From NCBI GenBank assembly GCA_016710465.1, contig JADJVS010000016.1:434001-498000 (forward strand): 64,000 nucleotides of DNA, given 5' to 3'. How positions within the stretch are numbered: the stretch's first letter is position 1; each line of letters starts with the position of its first letter. Shown here in pieces: positions 60,052 to 64,000 of the stretch. Source of the DNA: Sulfuritalea sp. (GTDB lineage: Bacteria > Pseudomonadota > Gammaproteobacteria > Burkholderiales > Rhodocyclaceae). The notes beneath the pieces were generated by a model. It was not told where the DNA came from. It was given only the letters and a program-made list of their open reading frames with translations, and did not search any database. The translations under genes were made by a program, and so were the position numbers.

Positions 60052-61731
60052 TTATTCGCCGCTGAAACGCATCGAACGCGGCACCTTTCCCTCGTAGGGG
60101 AACGATGCAACGTTCAACAACGACTTGATGATTTCGTCCTTCTTGCCGTTCATGGCCTTGGCAAATGCCGCGCCCATGCTGGTCTTCAGTCCGATCTCGT
60201 CGCACATCGCCTCAATCTCGCTCTTGGTGAGCAGCTTCAGAAAGTCTTCGCAGAGCTTCCAGTGCCGCGCCAGATCGATATCGAGGTACTTGAGGAGTTG
60301 AACCAGGGTTTTCTCCTCGATGCCATCGGCCGCCGATGCCGCCAGTCCCAGGAACATCTTTTCCCGAACCGACTCATCCGACTGCGCGATGACCCGCGCT
60401 GCTTCGTCGGTCTTGAACGTGAAACTCGCGTACTCCTGCTTCACGAGTGCGCTCAAGGCTTTCGTCAGCTTGGTATCGCCGATATGCCGGGCATTGCCTG
60501 AGAGCGAAAGCGCAATGAGTACCGTGAGATTGCTCTCGCGGTTCATCATTAACTCCCGCCGCAACGCCTTGCGCCAGACCTCCAGCCGGTAGTCCTTGAC
60601 CCGTTGAGAGTCTTGAACCTTGGCTTCAGCTTTGGCATCCGACTTGATTGACGACTTGGAAGCCGACGCGGCCTTGCCGGCCACACCCTTGCTCGAACTC
60701 GCCGCTGGTGCGTCCTTCGCCTTTTCCGCCTTGATGCGCGCCGCCACTTTTTTGGCATTGCAGCTCGCATCGAAACACAGGTCCGGATAGACATTCCCCA
60801 GCTTGCCCGGCACCGCAGAAATCGCGGCACCGAAGTTCTTGCAGGCACGGCAGGCTTTCGCCTGATCGTCGCCAACACCGGTATCGCCCTCCGCTACAAG
60901 TCGCAGCAAAGTGAAGTTTTCTCCGGCGCGAACAATCCGAATGGTCGGATAGTCATCGCTCAGAGACGCCTTCTTGGCATCCAGCGCAGCCTCGGCTTTC
61001 GCATCAAAGCATGCCCCGTGGGTACAGTGCCCTGTCGCAATCGCCTCGCCGAAGAGTGCCTGCTGATTCCCCGAGTTATGGGGACAGCCGGCACACTCGC
61101 CCTTGTCAAAAATAGCGCTTCCCAATGCCCGCGAGATTTGCTCGAGCTGTCCGCGAAACTGGATCACCGTTGGCAGACTGGTCTGAGTAAGCAACTTCTC
61201 CAGTACCGCGTCCTGCCGATCGCGCGTAACCGCCGCCAACAACTCGGCATGGCCAAGCTGGATGCGTCGCTCAGACAAAGCCCGACGGACCTTCTCCGAA
61301 CAATTCATCAGCGCGAGACGCTTGTCGAGCGTGGTACGCGACCACCCCAGACGGCGTGAAGCCTCATCCCGATCACCCTGGCAACGCCCAAGAATCTTGG
61401 CCGCCGCTTCAGCTTCCTCGGTAGGACTCATGTTGGCGCGTTGAATGTTTTCGATCAGCGCCGCCTCATCGGCTTCACCATCGTCGAGTTCACGCACCAG
61501 TGCCGGGATTTCATACTCATCCCCGAACACCTTCTTTGCCGCACGCCAGCGTCGTTCGCCGGCAACGATTTCAAAACGACCTGCATCGCGAGGCCGCACC
61601 AGAATCGCCTGCAGCACCCCTTTCGATTTCACGGACTCTTCCAGCTCCGTCATCTCCGAGGGATCGAAATAGCCACGAGGATTACGGCCAGGAAGGATGT
61701 TCCCGACCTTGATAGACGCTTGCAATTGCAT
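60052..61731 (-). CDS. PRTRC system ParB-family protein
   Basis: This 559-residue ParB-like protein has the ParB N-terminal motif (NILPGRNPRGYFDPSEMTEL, then RFEIVAGERRWRAAKKVFG), the LIENIQRANMSPTEEAEAAA box, and an HTH (RDEASRRLGWSRTTLDKRLA). A cysteine-rich central region follows (CAGCPHNSG, CTHGACFD, CRACKNFG, CFDASCN), likely a zinc site special to PRTRC ParB. The ATG at 61731 has TTGGAGG upstream. It is longer than plasmid ParB proteins. It probably serves segregation with the distant actin-like protein D, which is inference. Confidence 0.87.
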   Translation of the reverse strand: MQLQASIKVGNILPGRNPRGYFDPSEMTELEESVKSKGVLQAILVRPRDAGRFEIVAGERRWRAAKKVFGDEYEIPALVRELDDGEADEAALIENIQRANMSPTEEAEAAAKILGRCQGDRDEASRRLGWSRTTLDKRLALMNCSEKVRRALSERRIQLGHAELLAAVTRDRQDAVLEKLLTQTSLPTVIQFRGQLEQISRALGSAIFDKGECAGCPHNSGNQQALFGEAIATGHCTHGACFDAKAEAALDAKKASLSDDYPTIRIVRAGENFTLLRLVAEGDTGVGDDQAKACRACKNFGAAISAVPGKLGNVYPDLCFDASCNAKKVAARIKAEKAKDAPAASSSKGVAGKAASASKSSIKSDAKAEAKVQDSQRVKDYRLEVWRKALRRELMMNRESNLTVLIALSLSGNARHIGDTKLTKALSALVKQEYASFTFKTDEAARVIAQSDESVREKMFLGLAASAADGIEEKTLVQLLKYLDIDLARHWKLCEDFLKLLTKSEIEAMCDEIGLKTSMGAAFAKAMNGKKDEIIKSLLNVASFPYEGKVPRSMRFSGE

Positions 61732-61800
61732 GATGCCTCCAAAAGAAAAATGGCAGGCAACCGCATCCCCGGACGGGAATGCGACTGTCCCGCCGGGTTG
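61732..61800 (-). promoter_or_regulatory. Structured leader of PRTRC ParB (radC RNA motif-like)
   Basis: The first hairpin pairs GGCGGGA with TCCCGTC. TGCCT then pairs with AGGCA at the ribosome site across an AU-rich loop. Confidence 0.7.
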
Positions 61801-61813
61801 AATTGCTGAAAAG

Positions 61814-62134
61814 TTAATGGGTATATCGTTGCCGATACCGTTGCAGCACCTGATCCCGAATTTCGTCGGCATCAAGGCCAAACAGACGACAACACGCCCG
61901 ATAGGTAAACGCGCCAGACTCCACCCGTGGGGCCTGCAACCACTGGAAGATATCTGTCCGTGTGGCGGCAGACACCCTCAAGTCAAACAGGTCGTGCAGC
62001 GATTTCTCCAGCAGGAGGCCATGCAGCCGCAGGATCTCATCCTCGGTCCATGGGGGCTCGCCACCAAAACTCGCTTCACTTCCTGCCGTGCTAGCCAGGT
62101 TGAGTTGACGCACCAGACCGTCTTCCCTGTGCAT
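61814..62134 (-). CDS. Hypothetical mobile-element protein, 106 aa
   Basis: The protein contains EPPWTEDEILRLHGLLLEKS and YRACCRLFGLDADEIRDQVL, which looks helical and partly HTH-like. No family is recognised. The ATG at 62134 has AAGGAGG upstream. It lies just before the parB leader on the same strand. A structural or regulatory role is possible. Confidence 0.62.
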   Translation of the reverse strand: MHREDGLVRQLNLASTAGSEASFGGEPPWTEDEILRLHGLLLEKSLHDLFDLRVSAATRTDIFQWLQAPRVESGAFTYRACCRLFGLDADEIRDQVLQRYRQRYTH

Positions 62135-62171
62135 GGTCGCCTCCTTGAATAAGCGCGATGATTCGTTGCGC

Positions 62172-62384
62172 CTAGTTGCGGTTGTCGGCCTTGATTACGC
62201 GGTACGTCTCGTATTCGATCTGGTATCCGTTACCGTGGATGACACTCAAAAGCTGATTGCGCGCCAACACAACGGCGGCATCGTCTTCCTTGTTCATCGT
62301 CAGGAAACTGACGTTATCGAGCACACGCACCGCTCTGGCACAGATCCGAATGGCACCGAACTCCGTGTCACCCAGCATGGTCAT
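62172..62384 (-). CDS. Hypothetical 70-aa protein coupled to recT
   Basis: It begins MTMLGDTEFGAIRICARAVR and ends YQIEYETYRVIKADNRN. No family is recognised. Its ATG overlaps the recT stop (ATGA), with GGAGGAAG upstream, so it is translated together with recT. It may be an accessory to the recombination pair. Confidence 0.62.
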   Translation of the reverse strand: MTMLGDTEFGAIRICARAVRVLDNVSFLTMNKEDDAAVVLARNQLLSVIHGNGYQIEYETYRVIKADNRN

Positions 62385-63457
62385 TTGCCTTCCTCCCCGA
62401 AAATGTCACTGCCCGCGGAGGACGGATTGGCCAAGGCAGTCTTGCGACTGCGGTAAGCACGGAGCAGTTGCTCCAGCTCGGCACCTTCAAATGACCCTTC
62501 GGCCCGGACATAAACTTCATCCAGTTCGTCGGTCGATACCGCCTTGCCGATACTGGCCAAGGTGTCTTGCAGCAACTTGCCGGATGCCGAACGCTCCGGG
62601 TTTGCTCCCTTTGCGCCCTGCTCTGACGGTGTCGAGATCACTTCGCCGGTTTCATCGTCGATGATCGGTGCCCATGACCCTTCAATGGCTTCAGCGATTC
62701 CGATGTTCTGGGTTTCACCGCGCTCATTCACATCGTCCATGGCAAGCGCCATCGCCAGTTCTGCCGACTTCGGCAGCAGGTTGCACAAACGGCGTATCAC
62801 GGTCTTGAGACCCATGGGAATGAAATGCGTGTCCCAAGGGCTTTCCTTTCCGTACTTCTTTGCCATCTGATAACCACGGGAGTTATCCCGCACCTGCTCG
62901 ATCTGCTCTTTCGACATCGCATGAAAGGTTCGTGTGCCGTCCTTGAACACTGCGACGGCGTAGAAGCCCACGATGGTTCCACGCTCCTCATCGGATGAGG
63001 GGAAGCCACTCTTCTTCAAGGGCTCATGCACCAGGGTCCGATTGAGACCGAGGACGATATCGAACTTGTCATTGATTCGAACCTCGTGACCGTAGATGTC
63101 CTGCACGATCCCGCTGTTGCGTGCGAGCTTCATGAGGCCCTGATAGCCAGGAATCAACTGACACTGGCTACCGAACGGAACAAGGTGCGCTTCTCCCATC
63201 AGACCCACTTCCAACCCTAGCTGACTGGACTGAATCACCGCCGCAAACACGCTGCGGGGATCTGTCTGGGCCAGTTTCGGATTCATGCGGAATGCCGTCA
63301 GGGCAATCCGTACCATCCGGTCCGGACTCAAGTGCTTGGGCAGGGCGCGGGCAATTTCACCCTTGAACTGCTCCAGCATGGCCGGAAACGGAACGACATT
63401 GGACGGTGCACTGCTGCCTTGGCGGGACTTCTGGATATTGCGTAAGGTTTGCGACAT
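62381..63457 (-). CDS. RecT-family single-strand annealing protein
   Basis: This 358-residue annealing protein has MNPKLAQTDPRSVFAAVIQS, SQLGLEVGLMGEAHLVPFG, CQLIPGYQGLMKLARNSGI and GYQMAKKYGKESPWDTHF, all typical of RecT. SXT and IncA/C elements carry comparable bet/exo pairs that drive recombination between elements. The ATG at 63457 was preferred over 63469, because GGAG lies at the right distance and overlaps the earlier ATG. The RecE-like exonuclease gene lies upstream. Confidence 0.88.
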   Translation of the reverse strand: MSQTLRNIQKSRQGSSAPSNVVPFPAMLEQFKGEIARALPKHLSPDRMVRIALTAFRMNPKLAQTDPRSVFAAVIQSSQLGLEVGLMGEAHLVPFGSQCQLIPGYQGLMKLARNSGIVQDIYGHEVRINDKFDIVLGLNRTLVHEPLKKSGFPSSDEERGTIVGFYAVAVFKDGTRTFHAMSKEQIEQVRDNSRGYQMAKKYGKESPWDTHFIPMGLKTVIRRLCNLLPKSAELAMALAMDDVNERGETQNIGIAEAIEGSWAPIIDDETGEVISTPSEQGAKGANPERSASGKLLQDTLASIGKAVSTDELDEVYVRAEGSFEGAELEQLLRAYRSRKTALANPSSAGSDIFGEEGK

Positions 63458-63527
63458 GGTGTTCTCCAAAGAAAAATGGCGAAGACACCTGCCTCCCAGG
63501 ACGGGGACTGGTATCCCCGCCGGGGTT
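63458..63527 (-). promoter_or_regulatory. Structured leader of recT (radC RNA motif-like)
   Basis: The first hairpin pairs GGCGGGG with CCCCGTC. GGTGT then pairs with ACACC just before the ATG, with TTC near GGAG also complementary, burying the ribosome site. Confidence 0.7.
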
Positions 63528-63557
63528 ATGACTTACAAAAATGCGCCGCTTTACGAC

Positions 63558-64000
63558 TTATGCGGCGTCCAGCTCGAAGGCTTCGGCGTTAGCGGCCCAT
63601 CGTGGCAACGAGATCAATTCGACCTCGCCACCCGGTTGGTACGCCGGCCAACTACCCGACTCCTGACACCACTTCAGCAGTTGAAGTGCTGCCCGGTACT
63701 TCTTGCGACCGACCTCGATCACTTCCGGATCGGCGCGATACACCGCGACGGCATGGGGTGCCTCTTTCTCCACGGCAACAAACAGGAACGGAAGCTCCAT
63801 TCCAGTTACGGCCTTGATCCCGTCGACGTAGAACGCCGCCTGGATGTCATAGCCGAAGTTCGCAATGGAGCGTGAGAACCCGCCACTGCTGGCATCGATA
63901 CAAGTCTTGAGATCAACGATGGCTTCACCGTTGAACCAGTCCGGACGACACTTGCAGTTCAAGCCGGAGTTCGCATCTGTCCAGAACGCAGACAGTTCGG
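63558..64000 (-). CDS. RecE-like exonuclease, 5' partial
   Basis: The gene runs off the right edge of the window. The visible C-terminal part begins ELSAFWTDANSGLNCKCRPD, followed by a PD-(D/E)XK core (AIVDLKTCIDASSGGFSRSI) and YDIQAAFYVDGIKAVTG, as in RecE/exonuclease VIII and YqaJ-like nucleases. A TTG at 63962 is not the start, since conserved sequence continues upstream. It should make 3' single strands for the RecT protein encoded next. Confidence 0.85.
   Translation of the reverse strand, partial: ELSAFWTDANSGLNCKCRPDWFNGEAIVDLKTCIDASSGGFSRSIANFGYDIQAAFYVDGIKAVTGMELPFLFVAVEKEAPHAVAVYRADPEVIEVGRKKYRAALQLLKWCQESGSWPAYQPGGEVELISLPRWAANAEAFELDAA

Noticed and set aside
46484..63527. Recurring GC-rich repeats considered as a CRISPR array or REP elements.
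   Set aside because: Copies are separated by genes, not spacers, and each abuts a start codon, which fits leaders.

Overview
The window is GC-rich proteobacterial DNA. It reads as accessory DNA: either a plasmid or an integrative conjugative element that carries plasmid-type replication genes. A replication initiator with an iteron and DnaA-box origin, a ParM-like ATPase, a ParB-like protein, an SXT/TOL-type coupling protein, FlhDC-like activators, a repressor and a RecT/RecE pair together resemble the SXT/R391 and IncA/C families, with a complete PRTRC cassette added. A betaproteobacterial host is my guess. No integrase, attachment site, tRNA, rRNA or CRISPR array is visible. The window opens inside a gene (the efflux adaptor) and closes inside another (the RecE-like exonuclease).

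Layout. Positions 1-11753 (+ strand) hold envelope and efflux genes: an RND tripartite pump, an EmrAB-type pump, a universal stress protein, and an Mla-type phospholipid transport set (E, D, A, C) with no MlaF ATPase. Positions 11763-20332 are backbone: DUF4400 protein, TraD, small membrane protein, oriV, RepA, a 96-residue protein, a MobI-like protein, an inverted-repeat-rich candidate oriT, the actin-like PRTRC protein D with a small partner, FlhC-like and FlhD-like activators, and a divergent LexA/CI-fold repressor that has lost its autoproteolysis residues. Positions 20723-26303 (- strand) are a candidate defence operon: two metallo-beta-lactamase-fold proteins, a patatin-like phospholipase and one protein fusing E2, E1 and JAB domains. 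Positions 26618-45795 (+ strand) are a ten-gene, mostly overlapping operon: WYL regulator, DEAD/DUF1998 helicase, SNF2 helicase, large adenine methyltransferase, SMEK nuclease-like protein, short catalytically dead Argonaute, AAA ATPase, PIN-like protein, RNA ligase and HNH protein. A bidirectional terminator closes it. Positions 45884-64000 (- strand) return to backbone: RadC, ArdC-like antirestriction protein, primase, a giant methylase-helicase with a probable frameshift, the remaining PRTRC genes (ThiF, A, B, F, C, E, ParB), hypothetical genes, RecT and RecE.

How it fits together. RepA, oriV, ParM-like and PRTRC genes should maintain the element. TraD, DUF4400 and MobI belong to transfer. 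RecT/RecE, RadC, the primase and ArdC suit handling of incoming single-stranded DNA and evasion of host restriction. The FlhDC-like pair and the repressor are the likely control switch. Four related 27-bp quasi-palindromes sit upstream of separate backbone operons. Ten genes are preceded by a recurring two-hairpin leader whose second hairpin usually pairs with the Shine-Dalgarno sequence; it resembles the radC RNA motif. The two cargo operons between repressor and radC split the PRTRC set, leaving protein D about 37 kb from its partners.
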